From NCBI GenBank assembly GCA_910586205.1, contig CAJUGD010000046.1, forward strand, positions 18,355 to 23,530: 5,176 nt of DNA. The letters are read 5' to 3'. The stretch comes from an uncultured Lachnospiraceae bacterium. Lineage in GTDB: Bacteria; Bacillota; Clostridia; Lachnospirales; Lachnospiraceae. A program made the translations under genes and the position numbers. Below are positions 1 to 4,958 of this stretch, piece after piece. Every line of letters starts with the position of its first letter. Position 1 is the stretch's first letter. Below the pieces are notes generated by a model. The model was not told where the DNA came from. It ran no database searches and saw only the letters and a program-made list of their open reading frames with translations.

Positions 1-75
1 GTGAAACGTAAATTTTTCCGCTACGCAAACGCAGCAAAGCGGAGTTTGCGTTTCCCGAATCGCCAATACAGGTAA
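1..75 (+). other. possible 3' end of an upstream coding region
   Basis: Frame 1 is open from the window edge to a TAA at 73-75, only 21 bases before the next start codon, which would suit an upstream operon partner. The 24 residues are very rich in Arg and Lys and overlap a strong inverted repeat, so the stretch may instead be non-coding. Frame 2 has a TGA at 2-4 and frame 3 a TAA at 9-11, so the upstream gene could equally have ended there. In related Clostridia, GGGtGRT genes are, as I recall, often preceded by a NifU-like iron-sulfur scaffold gene, but nothing here proves it. Confidence 0.25.
17..51. repeat. two interleaved inverted repeats upstream of the GGGtGRT gene
   Basis: TCCGCT (17-22) is complementary to AGCGGA (38-43), and ACGCAAAC (23-30) is complementary to GTTTGCGT (44-51). 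The arms interleave and directly abut, so the two stems compete; a standard pseudoknot is unlikely because there are no crossing-loop bases. It could be a dispersed palindromic repeat or an intercistronic RNA structure. There is no T-run after it, so it is not an intrinsic terminator. Confidence 0.5.
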
Positions 76-80
76 TTGAA

Positions 81-86
81 GGAGGA
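81..86 (+). promoter_or_regulatory. ribosome binding site for the GGGtGRT gene
   Basis: GGAGGA is placed 10 bases before the ATG at 97. It decides that start over the in-frame TTG at 76. Confidence 0.85.
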
Positions 87-96
87 ATTGAAAGTC

Positions 97-1107
97 ATGG
101 CATTATTTGAATCCTATGAGAGACGTATCAAACAAATTGATGCAGCGTTGAACAGTTATGGAATTGCTTCTATTGAAGAAGCAGAAAAGATTACCAAGGA
201 TGCTGGTCTTGATGTATATAAGATGGTTGAAGGGATTCAGCCGATCTGTTTTGAGAATGCAAAATGGGCATACACTGTAGGTGCCGCCATTGCCATTAAG
301 AAGGGCTGCAAGAGAGCGGCTGATGCTGCTGCCGCCATTGGCGAGGGGCTGCAGGCATTCTGTATTCCTGGCTCTGTGGCTGACCAGCGTAAGGTTGGTC
401 TGGGCCATGGAAATCTTGGCAAGATGCTTTTGGAAGAGGAGACCGACTGTTTTGCATTTTTGGCAGGTCATGAGTCCTTTGCAGCAGCAGAGGGAGCTAT
501 CGGTATTGCTGAGAAGGCAAATCGTGTTCGTCAGAAACCTCTGCGCGTTATTCTGAATGGTCTTGGAAAGGATGCTGCTCAGGTTATTGCCAGAATCAAT
601 GGTTTTACTTTTGTTGAGACAGAGATGGATTACTATACCGGAGAAGTTAAAGAAGTATTCAGAAAAGCTTATTCGGATGGTCCTCGTGCAAAGGTAAATT
701 GCTACGGCGCTAATGATGTTACCGAGGGCGTGGCTATTATGTGGAAAGAGGGCGTGGACGTATCCATCACTGGTAACTCCACCAATCCTACCAGATTCCA
801 GCATCCGGTTGCAGGTACATACAAGAAGGAATGTGTGGAGAAGGGCAAAAAGTATTTCTCCGTTGCTTCCGGCGGCGGTACTGGCCGTACCCTTCATCCG
901 GACAACATGGCAGCAGGTCCGGCTTCCTACGGTATGACAGATACCATGGGACGTATGCACTCAGACGCTCAGTTTGCAGGTTCTTCTTCTGTTCCGGCTC
1001 ACGTTGAGATGATGGGTCTCATCGGTGCAGGCAACAACCCCATGGTTGGTATGACCGTTTCTGTGGCAGTTGCGATCGAGGAAGCAGCAAAGGCTGGAAA
1101 ATTTTAG
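97..1107 (+). CDS. GGGtGRT family protein, function unknown
   Basis: This encodes a complete 336-residue protein. I recognise the family by its name-giving GGGTGRT motif at residues 259-265, followed by the HPDNMAAGPASYGMTDTMGR stretch and a Gly/Met-rich C-terminal segment (GLIGAGNNPMVGM). The family is widespread in anaerobic Firmicutes and has no established reaction that I know of; genome context in relatives hints at iron-sulfur metabolism, which is only a hint. The protein has no signal peptide and is probably cytoplasmic. The ATG at 97 is chosen because GGAGGA (81-86) sits 10 bases upstream. A TTG at 76 lies in frame but upstream of that site and is rejected. A strong terminator follows, so this gene ends its transcript. 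No frameshift or truncation is seen. Confidence 0.93.
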   Translation: MALFESYERRIKQIDAALNSYGIASIEEAEKITKDAGLDVYKMVEGIQPICFENAKWAYTVGAAIAIKKGCKRAADAAAAIGEGLQAFCIPGSVADQRKVGLGHGNLGKMLLEEETDCFAFLAGHESFAAAEGAIGIAEKANRVRQKPLRVILNGLGKDAAQVIARINGFTFVETEMDYYTGEVKEVFRKAYSDGPRAKVNCYGANDVTEGVAIMWKEGVDVSITGNSTNPTRFQHPVAGTYKKECVEKGKKYFSVASGGGTGRTLHPDNMAAGPASYGMTDTMGRMHSDAQFAGSSSVPAHVEMMGLIGAGNNPMVGMTVSVAVAIEEAAKAGKF

Positions 1108-1134
1108 TGAAATGGCCTAAAATGGCGTAATTTC

Positions 1135-1180
1135 GAGGGTTAATCAAGTCGTGGTTCGGTTTGATTAGCCCTCTTTTTTT
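1135..1180 (+). terminator. intrinsic terminator of the GGGtGRT gene
   Basis: GAGGGTTAATCAA (1135-1147) pairs with TTGATTAGCCCTC (1161-1173) over 13 base pairs, one of them a G-U wobble, with a 13-base loop. Seven T residues follow directly (1174-1180). It lies 28 bases after the stop codon and separates the core gene from the integrase region. Confidence 0.93.
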
Positions 1181-1197
1181 GTGGGAAAGGCTCACAT

Positions 1198-1240
1198 AAG
1201 ACCCAGGCAAGACCCAGACCGTAAGACACACAAGACACAC
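1198..1240. repeat. cluster of four 9-base direct repeats, possible integrase arm sites
   Basis: AAGACCCAG occurs at 1198-1206 and 1209-1217, and the variant AAGACACAC at 1223-1231 and 1232-1240. Start-to-start spacing is 11, 14 and 9 bases. The integrase encoded just downstream has an N-terminal domain of the kind that binds short direct repeats (arm sites) near the end of its element, so this is a natural candidate. The repeats are seen; the role is inferred. The attachment core itself is not identified, because the other end of the element is outside the window. Confidence 0.5.
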
Positions 1241-1278
1241 TTTCCCCTCATGGGGAGCCGAGGCGGGGGAGACAGTGC

Positions 1279-1300
1279 CTGAGTATTATTAGATGCTCAG
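1279..1300. repeat. inverted repeat between terminator and integrase gene
   Basis: CTGAGTAT (1279-1286) pairs with ATGCTCAG (1293-1300) over 8 base pairs including one G-U, around a 6-base loop. No T-run follows. It could be an operator, an accessory site for recombination, or a leader hairpin of the integrase mRNA. A short CCCC/GGGG palindrome lies just upstream at 1244-1255. I see no convincing promoter in 1181-1376. Confidence 0.35.
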
Positions 1301-1376
1301 TTATGCTTCTGTGCCAGTTATGAGTGGATTCTGCGTATAGCAAATGTTATTTATTTTACTATTGGAGGTGTTGCTT

Positions 1377-2891
1377 ATGAGAAGGGCAAATGGGACAGGT
1401 ATGATATTCAAGATTAAAGGCGGCAGTCGGCGTAAACCCTGGCGAGTCAGGATTACGGTTGGCTGGGAACTTAACGAGTTGACGGGCAAGTCAAAGCAAA
1501 TCGTTAAAACCCTTGGATATTATGCCACCAGACGTGAGGCGGAAATGGCATTAAACGAGTATCTGGAGGAACCATACAATATCAGCAATAAAGATATTAC
1601 TTTTTCGGAGTTGTATGAAAAGTGGTCAGACAGCTATTTTCCCACTTTGTCAGGGGTATCCTCGGAGCGAACCATTACCAGTGCATACCGTTATATGCAT
1701 CCGATTTACAATATGAAAGTCCGTGATATTCGTGTGCGGCATCTGGAGGGTTGCCTGCAAGATGGGTATGTAATCCCCGATAGAGGGAAGGAAAAGGGCA
1801 AGAAGCGGTATGCCAGTGCATGTACAAAGGGACGTATGAAGTCGGTGTTCAATTTGATGTTTGACTATGCTCTGAGGTATGACATTATAAAGACAAATTA
1901 TGCCAGAAACTTTGAACTTGACAGGGAGACAGCGAAGCAAAAGCACAGGGATCAAAAGCCAATTTCCATATTTACCAATGACGAACTGAGGCTTTTATGG
2001 GAGAATTTAGACAAGATAAAATTTGTGGATATGATTCTTGTGGGTATCTACTCAGGCTGGAGGCCGCAGGAGTTGTCTATTTTGAAGCTTGAAGACATTG
2101 ACTTGGAGAACAATACGTTTTTTGGAGGTCTTAAGACGGAGGCAGGAAAGAACCGATACGTTCCCATCCATCCTCTGATTCGGGAGTTGGTGATAAGGCG
2201 GTATGAAGATGCAGTGGAGGTGAACAGCAAGTTTTTGTTTAATGACCCCGAAGGCCAGAGGGGTACTACTCTGACCTATGATAAATACCGCAACAGGTTT
2301 AACAAAGTGATGATTCGCCTGGGTATGACGCATAGACCCCACGAAACCCGTCACACGTTTTCTACACTGGCAAAGGCTTATAATATGAGGGACAATGTCC
2401 GCAGGTTGATTATTGGCCATAGCATTGTGGATTTTACTGACCGTGTGTACACTCATCCTTTGTTGGAGGAGTTGCAGAGTGAGATGGGTAAGATTGGAAA
2501 ATGGTATCCTTATGGGGTTACACCGGAGCCAGTTGTGGATGATAAAATTGTGGAAAAAGCTGCAATACATAAGGAAAATATACAAGAATGCAAAAAAATT
2601 GCTTTACAAAAATCTAAAATACAATATGGTGTAAGCAGACGAGAGGAGGGGGATCTTATGGCACAGACAATCGTAAATATCTGCATGGACACAGAATTGA
2701 AAGAATCTGTGGAGGAAATCTTCCGGAAAATGGGGATGAGTCTTACTACAGCAATCACCATTTTCTGTACGAAAGTAGTACAGGAACGAAGAATCCCATT
2801 TGAAATTATCGCAGACCCAGACCCTTTTTACAGTGAAAGCAATATCCGCTATTTGGAAAAGAAAATGCAGGATTACAAGGAAAGGCGGTAG
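1377..2891 (+). CDS. tyrosine recombinase/integrase with an in-frame RelB/DinJ antitoxin tail
   Basis: This encodes a 504-residue protein. Residues about 7-60 form an arm-binding domain (KPWRVRITVGW, then LGYYATRREAEMALNEY). Residues about 65-165 form the helical core-binding domain. Residues about 190-375 form the catalytic domain, with a complete active site: R229 (SGWRPQEL), K253 (GLKTEAGK), H322 and R325 (HETRH), H348 (IIGHS) and the nucleophile Y358 (RVYTH). It should cut and rejoin DNA to integrate or excise a mobile element. Family members normally end soon after this tyrosine helix. Here the frame continues through a linker (about 380-427) into an antitoxin-like domain (428-504). ATG 1377 is chosen because GGAGG (1364-1368) is 8 bases upstream; an in-frame ATG at 1344 has no such site. 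The gene directly follows a core gene's terminator, as expected at one end of an integrated element. Whether the fused product is made in full cannot be seen here. Confidence 0.9.
   Translation: MRRANGTGMIFKIKGGSRRKPWRVRITVGWELNELTGKSKQIVKTLGYYATRREAEMALNEYLEEPYNISNKDITFSELYEKWSDSYFPTLSGVSSERTITSAYRYMHPIYNMKVRDIRVRHLEGCLQDGYVIPDRGKEKGKKRYASACTKGRMKSVFNLMFDYALRYDIIKTNYARNFELDRETAKQKHRDQKPISIFTNDELRLLWENLDKIKFVDMILVGIYSGWRPQELSILKLEDIDLENNTFFGGLKTEAGKNRYVPIHPLIRELVIRRYEDAVEVNSKFLFNDPEGQRGTTLTYDKYRNRFNKVMIRLGMTHRPHETRHTFSTLAKAYNMRDNVRRLIIGHSIVDFTDRVYTHPLLEELQSEMGKIGKWYPYGVTPEPVVDDKIVEKAAIHKENIQECKKIALQKSKIQYGVSRREEGDLMAQTIVNICMDTELKESVEEIFRKMGMSLTTAITIFCTKVVQERRIPFEIIADPDPFYSESNIRYLEKKMQDYKERR
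2599..2625 (+). promoter_or_regulatory. weak candidate promoter for the antitoxin, inside the integrase frame
   Basis: TTGCTT (2599-2604) is followed after 15 bases by TACAAT (2620-2625), in a locally A/T-rich patch about 33 bases before the antitoxin ATG. The spacer is shorter than ideal. Antitoxin genes usually carry their own promoter, which makes the position sensible. Confidence 0.25.
2644..2652 (+). promoter_or_regulatory. internal ribosome binding site for the antitoxin start
   Basis: AGGAGGGGG sits inside the integrase reading frame. Its GGAGG core is 8 bases before an in-frame ATG at 2658, exactly where the antitoxin homology begins. This argues that the antitoxin was, and may still be, translated on its own. 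Confidence 0.7.
2658..2891 (+). CDS. RelB/DinJ family antitoxin, nested in the integrase frame and probably truncated
   Basis: This is a 77-residue product in the same frame as the integrase. The start (MAQTIVNICMDTELKESVEE) and the following MGMSLTTAITIF and RRIPFEI segments match the ribbon-helix-helix layout of RelB/DinJ antitoxins, which bind operator DNA and neutralise a RelE/YoeB-type ribosome-dependent mRNA interferase. The later FYSESNIRYLEKKM is typical of the family's C-terminal helix. The frame stops at TAG 2889-2891, but past that codon it reads RLAKYELIEE and then TAG at 2922-2924. An xxELIEE ending is common in antitoxins, so I infer a nonsense mutation that removed about 11 residues of the toxin-binding tail. 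The partner toxin gene downstream is destroyed, which removes selection on the antitoxin. It could now act only as a DNA-binding remnant or as a tail on the integrase. Confidence 0.8.
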   Translation: MAQTIVNICMDTELKESVEEIFRKMGMSLTTAITIFCTKVVQERRIPFEIIADPDPFYSESNIRYLEKKMQDYKERR

Positions 2892-2937
2892 AGATTGGCG
2901 AAGTATGAACTGATTGAGGAATAGAGGCTTCTATAGG

Positions 2938-3083
2938 ATGAAGTTCATTTGAGGGAATCGGCAAGCCAGAGTCTTTGAAGATGAATTTGAGTGGAGGTCT
3001 GGAGCTGCCGCATCAATGGTGAACATAGGTTTGTTTGTGTGGTTGAGAAAGAGAACATAGTGATTATCTCATTCTATACAGAC
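2938..3083 (+). pseudogene. decayed Txe/YoeB family toxin
   Basis: The pieces fit YoeB in order. ATG 2938 opens with Met-Lys-Phe-Ile, like the YoeB start, and then hits a stop. Frame 2 (2942-2995) reads SSFEGIGKPESLKMNLSG, matching the YoeB FEGKGKPEPLKHNLSG segment that holds catalytic Glu46. After one extra base near 2996 the reading moves to another frame (2997-3083): VWSCRINGEHRFVCVVEKEN then IVIIS, matching FWSRRITEEHRLVY with catalytic Arg65. About 34 N-terminal codons are missing between Ile4 and the FEG segment. The terminal His83-Tyr84 needed for mRNA cleavage is absent, with FYTD in its place. With the antitoxin ending originally at 2924 and an AGAGG at 2923-2927, the module had normal antitoxin-toxin order and 13-base spacing. 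The product should be inactive. Confidence 0.82.
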
Positions 3084-3088
3084 GGCGG

Positions 3089-3113
3089 GTTGCTGTGGGA
3101 ACACGGCAGTTTT
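3089..3113 (+). terminator. weak intrinsic terminator after the toxin remnant
   Basis: TGCTGTG (3091-3097) pairs with CACGGCA (3102-3108) around a GGAA tetraloop, with wobble extensions to 3089 and 3110, followed by a short T-run (to 3113) and a pyrimidine-rich tract. It could end the integrase-antitoxin transcript. The T-run is short, so efficiency is doubtful. Confidence 0.35.
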
Positions 3114-3130
3114 GCCGCTTCTCCCTTTCT

Positions 3131-3392
3131 ATTTTCTAGTTGCCTTTACTAAATATGTATGCTAAAATAGATCTTGAGAAATTCAAGGATGATAAGGTGT
3201 ACCACCGCAGAGAGTTGGCGCTCCCTGCGGCAAGGATGGTAATCCAGCTACCACACAATACTGACGAATCAGCGATACACAAATGTAATTATACGGCACT
3301 AGAAGTAAAAGTGCAATCTTTTTGTGTTGCCAAGTTGATAAAGTCAACCTTAATGATATATTTATGAGGTGTTGGTGTGGACGCATACCAAC
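3131..3392 (+). repeat. 262-base repeat, copy 1 (promoter plus structured RNA)
   Basis: It aligns along its whole length with 4915-5176. The left edge is sharp: left of the shared ATTTTCTAG the two flanks are unrelated (toxin remnant here, another remnant there). A 35-base block (3247-3281 = 5031-5065) and a 28-base block (3302-3329 = 5085-5112) are identical. The right edge is unknown because copy 2 is cut by the window, so the true unit may extend to the terminator near 3520. Confidence 0.92.
3140..3168 (+). promoter_or_regulatory. sigma-A type promoter of RNA copy 1
   Basis: TTGCCT (3140-3145), a 17-base spacer and TAAAAT (3163-3168), with an extended -10 TGC at 3160-3162. Transcription should start near 3174-3176, immediately at the first hairpin. 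Every promoter element is identical in copy 2. Confidence 0.8.
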
Positions 3393-3456
3393 ACCTCATT
3401 CTTGATTTCTCACCTGGGTGCTTTTTAGTGGCGGAGTGATCCGCCACTGGGGTACT

Positions 3457-3510
3457 CTGCGTGAGAAGTCGGAGTTTGAAAAGACTGCGATTTGTTTGCC
3501 GTACACGCAG
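3457..3510 (+). promoter_or_regulatory. possible anti-terminator pairing
   Basis: CTGCGTG (3457-3463) is a perfect 7-base complement of CACGCAG (3504-3510), which is the 3' arm of the terminator hairpin. Forming this helix would block the terminator. The same upstream strand can also pair locally with GGAGT (3471-3475), giving a further exclusive state. A 7-base match in this short span could be chance. Confidence 0.35.
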
Positions 3511-3518
3511 TCTTTTTT
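3479..3518 (+). terminator. intrinsic terminator between the RNA and the secreted-protein gene
   Basis: AAAAGACTGCG (3479-3489) pairs with CGCAGTCTTTT (3506-3516) over 11 base pairs around a 16-base loop, with a run of six T residues at 3513-3518. It ends 87 bases before the ATG at 3606, so it either ends the RNA gene or attenuates that gene. Confidence 0.88.
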
Positions 3519-3530
3519 ATTTCTTCGATT

Positions 3531-3559
3531 TTGGCGTTTGTTTTTAGGATACTTAAAAC
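3531..3559 (+). promoter_or_regulatory. weak candidate promoter of the secreted-protein gene
   Basis: TTGGCG (3531-3536), a 17-base spacer and TAAAAC (3554-3559). The -10 lacks the final T, and GATACT (3548-3553) is an alternative -10 without a good -35. If real, the downstream gene does not depend on read-through of the terminator. Confidence 0.3.
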
Positions 3560-3605
3560 GGCAAAATTACAAGAAGGCAGGAGTTGCCTGAGAAAAGAAG
3601 GAAAA

Positions 3606-4439
3606 ATGAAAAGACAATTAAAAACAGTTGTCGCTTTGACAGCGGCAGCAGCCATGACGATGGCTTCCGTGATGACGGTGAGTGCAGCTGCCATGAAGCG
3701 AGACAGAGACTATCGCTGGCGGCTTGTAAACGAGGATGGTTCCTATGCGACAAACCAGTGGTATCAGACGCCGGGCGGCATATGGTATTACTTTGGTGAA
3801 GACGGGTATCTGCTCAAGAATGCCACTACGCCAGACGGGTATTATGTAGATGGGTTGGGGGCATGGGTGCCGGAGGGCGTTGAAGATGCATATGTACCGT
3901 CTGTCCAGGAGGCAGTACAAATGTACAAGGATTATTTACCGCAACCGCAGGGGTTTTTTTCTTCAGAGAATTTTGTTTTTGTAGATTTAAATGGAGATGG
4001 TATTCCAGAGTGCATTGCAATAAGCCAAGAACATGGATTTCAAATTTGGGTATGTGCTGGAAATGAAGTGAAAACGGTAGAGAGCGGCAGATGCACTGAC
4101 ACGAACCTTTCCTACGTGAAAGGAGGGAATATTTTTAGCATACGTACTGAATACTCTGGCAAAATAACCAGATCATTCAGGCGGCTCACTGTAAATGAAC
4201 TGGTCGAAGGAAGTCAGGGAAAGAGAACAACGGAAGTTCGACAGATTTCATATTCAACCATATCTGCTGACGGTAATCTCTCTTTATGGGATGGAAAAAA
4301 CTTTGGTTTAAAACAGGTTACGAGAGAACAGTTTGATGAATTTAATAACAGCTTTGGGACATTAACAGAGATTCCTTTGGACTCTGCCCATACATATAAG
4401 AGCATCGATGAGGCGTATGAGGCATTTATTGCTCAATAA
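3606..4439 (+). CDS. secreted protein with wall-binding repeat and Ca-loop-like motif
   Basis: This encodes a 277-residue exported protein of unknown function. Residues 1-29 form a signal peptide: basic start MKRQLK, a hydrophobic Ala/Met/Val core, and a likely signal peptidase I cut after VSA or SAA (residues 25-29). Residues about 36-88 resemble a choline/glucan-binding wall repeat, with paired aromatics (NQWYQTPGGIWYYFGEDGYL, then DGYYVDGLGAWV). Residues 127-135 read DLNGDGIPE, a calcium-loop-like motif frequent in secreted Lachnospiraceae proteins. The remainder (about 140-277) is soluble and unrecognised, with no sortase motif or membrane anchor. It probably sits loosely on the cell surface. 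ATG 3606 is chosen because the signal peptide starts there, with AGAAGGA (3596-3602) close upstream; the spacing is short, so initiation may be modest. A hairpin AGGCA/TGCCT (3575-3579/3585-3589) holding GGAG in its loop lies upstream. Confidence 0.85.
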   Translation: MKRQLKTVVALTAAAAMTMASVMTVSAAAMKRDRDYRWRLVNEDGSYATNQWYQTPGGIWYYFGEDGYLLKNATTPDGYYVDGLGAWVPEGVEDAYVPSVQEAVQMYKDYLPQPQGFFSSENFVFVDLNGDGIPECIAISQEHGFQIWVCAGNEVKTVESGRCTDTNLSYVKGGNIFSIRTEYSGKITRSFRRLTVNELVEGSQGKRTTEVRQISYSTISADGNLSLWDGKNFGLKQVTREQFDEFNNSFGTLTEIPLDSAHTYKSIDEAYEAFIAQ

Positions 4440-4548
4440 TAGAAGGCGCTGTATCTCATCTGTGATGGGTATAGCATCGCTGATAAAGAAAATAGATTGG
4501 GAGGAAGTCTGCCTGATGTGGCAGTAACAGGAACAGATATAAAAGTGA
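4440..4548. other. spacer after the secreted-protein gene, no accepted gene
   Basis: A second stop (TAG 4440-4442) directly follows the TAA. The same frame then stays open into the terminator hairpin but has no start codon or ribosome binding site. A small hairpin CTGCC/GGCAG (4509-4513/4520-4524) is present. I do not call a gene. Confidence 0.5.
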
Positions 4549-4584
4549 AAAAACCTGCGGCGTTTTTATTAGCCACAGGTTTTT
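4549..4584. terminator. intrinsic terminator after the secreted-protein gene, possibly bidirectional
   Basis: AAAAACCTGCGGC (4549-4561) pairs with GCCACAGGTTTTT (4572-4584) with a single C-A mismatch, around a 10-base loop. The T-run is part of the 3' arm (4580-4584), and the A-run on the other side would serve a reverse transcript. Confidence 0.75.
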
Positions 4585-4692
4585 CGCTTGTAAAGTTAAA
4601 ATATTTTAAATAAAAGTATGTTTTGTGGTACTCCATTTACATTAACATTCGCCTAAATCATAATACTGCTGCATATTGTATATCGGTATGGA

Positions 4693-4946
4693 ATGGAAAA
4701 TGATTATAGAGCTTTTACAGATTTCAAAATTTTTGGAATTTTAGTGCGGAACGTTTTGTTAAGGAACTGATTGAAATTTTGCAGAAACATGGCTCTGATT
4801 TGTCAGAAAACTTGAAAAGGGGGAGTGCCGGAAGATATGTTGTCTTATTTGGTATATACGAAAGGGGAGCAATATCCCAGGAGTATGCGGTGATTTCACT
4901 GACTTTCCACTTTGATTTTCTAGTTGCCTTTACTAAATATGTATGC
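4693..4946 (+). pseudogene. possible frameshifted remnant of a small unrecognised gene
   Basis: ATG 4693 begins MENDYRAFTDF in one frame. Another frame, open from 4710 to a TAA at 4947-4949 without an ATG, carries FSAERFVKELIEIL, then LKRGSAGRYVVLFGIYERGA and SQEYAVISL. Together these read like one amphipathic protein broken by an indel in the T/A-rich run near 4722-4742. The end overlaps the promoter of RNA copy 2, so the repeat probably replaced the original 3' end near 4915. I do not recognise the family. The region from 4585 to 4692 shows nothing I can support. Confidence 0.35.
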
Positions 4947-4952
4947 TAAAAT
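4924..4952 (+). promoter_or_regulatory. sigma-A type promoter of RNA copy 2
   Basis: TTGCCT (4924-4929), a 17-base spacer and TAAAAT (4947-4952) with extended TGC, as in copy 1. Its conservation next to diverged RNA sequence suggests that both copies are or were transcribed. Confidence 0.8.
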
Positions 4953-4958
4953 AGACCT

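Larger units (their letters stand above)
3175..3520 (+). ncRNA. candidate structured non-coding RNA, class not recognised (copy 1)
   Basis: About 345 bases run from a promoter to a strong terminator with no acceptable protein frame. Stems visible are: CTTGA/TCAAG (3173-3177/3183-3187); CCGCAG/CTGCGG with inner GAG/CTC (3205-3214/3221-3230); TGGTA/TACCA (3237-3241/3249-3253); CTGA-CGAA-TCAG (3261-3272); GCACT/AGTGC (3296-3300/3310-3314); GTTGA/TCAAC (3334-3338/3344-3348); a 16-pair hairpin with a GACG loop (3364-3399); a perfect 9-pair hairpin with a GTGA tetraloop (3427-3448); and the terminator. Compared with copy 2, the second stem shows two compensatory pair changes, and indels break the only long frame (3140-3367). 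TACCA also occurs at 3200-3204, so TGGTA has two possible partners. I find no hallmark of RNase P, tmRNA, SRP RNA, 6S RNA, T-box or a riboswitch class I know. It may be a free RNA or a leader of the gene at 3606. Confidence 0.72.

Noticed and set aside
103..960. 285-residue open frame on the - strand
   Set aside because: It is antisense to the clearly coding GGGtGRT gene, Cys/His/Leu-rich with no recognisable domain, and explained as a shadow frame.
2052..2585. 177-residue open frame on the - strand inside the integrase gene
   Set aside because: It lies opposite the integrase catalytic domain, whose active-site residues confirm the + strand. It has no domain or ribosome binding site.
2812..2824. 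AGACCCAGACCC inside the antitoxin resembles the 1198-1240 repeats
   Set aside because: It lies within codons for the conserved Ala-Asp-Pro-Asp-Pro region and is a single match, so coincidence is the simpler reading.
3261..3281. CTGACGA resembles the hammerhead ribozyme CUGANGA core
   Set aside because: No GAAA segment follows the would-be stem II and no matching three-stem junction can be drawn. The bases fit a simple CTGA-CGAA-TCAG hairpin better.
3140..3367. 75-residue open frame over RNA copy 1, starting at a TTG
   Set aside because: The start lies in the promoter -35 box, there is no ribosome binding site, and indels in copy 2 (for example a net one-base change before 4979) break the frame.
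3328..3399. Superficial likeness to a Cas9 tracrRNA 3' region
   Set aside because: There is no CRISPR array, repeat-complementary segment or cas gene in the window, and the likeness is limited to short A/T-rich hairpins.
3364..3410. 16-pair hairpin of RNA copy 1 as an intrinsic terminator
   Set aside because: The stem is strong, but the bases after it (TCTTGATTTCT) form no clean T-run. The better terminator is at 3479-3518.
4433..4636. 67-residue open frame on the - strand
   Set aside because: It spans the intrinsic terminator hairpin, lacks a ribosome binding site, and has no recognisable features.
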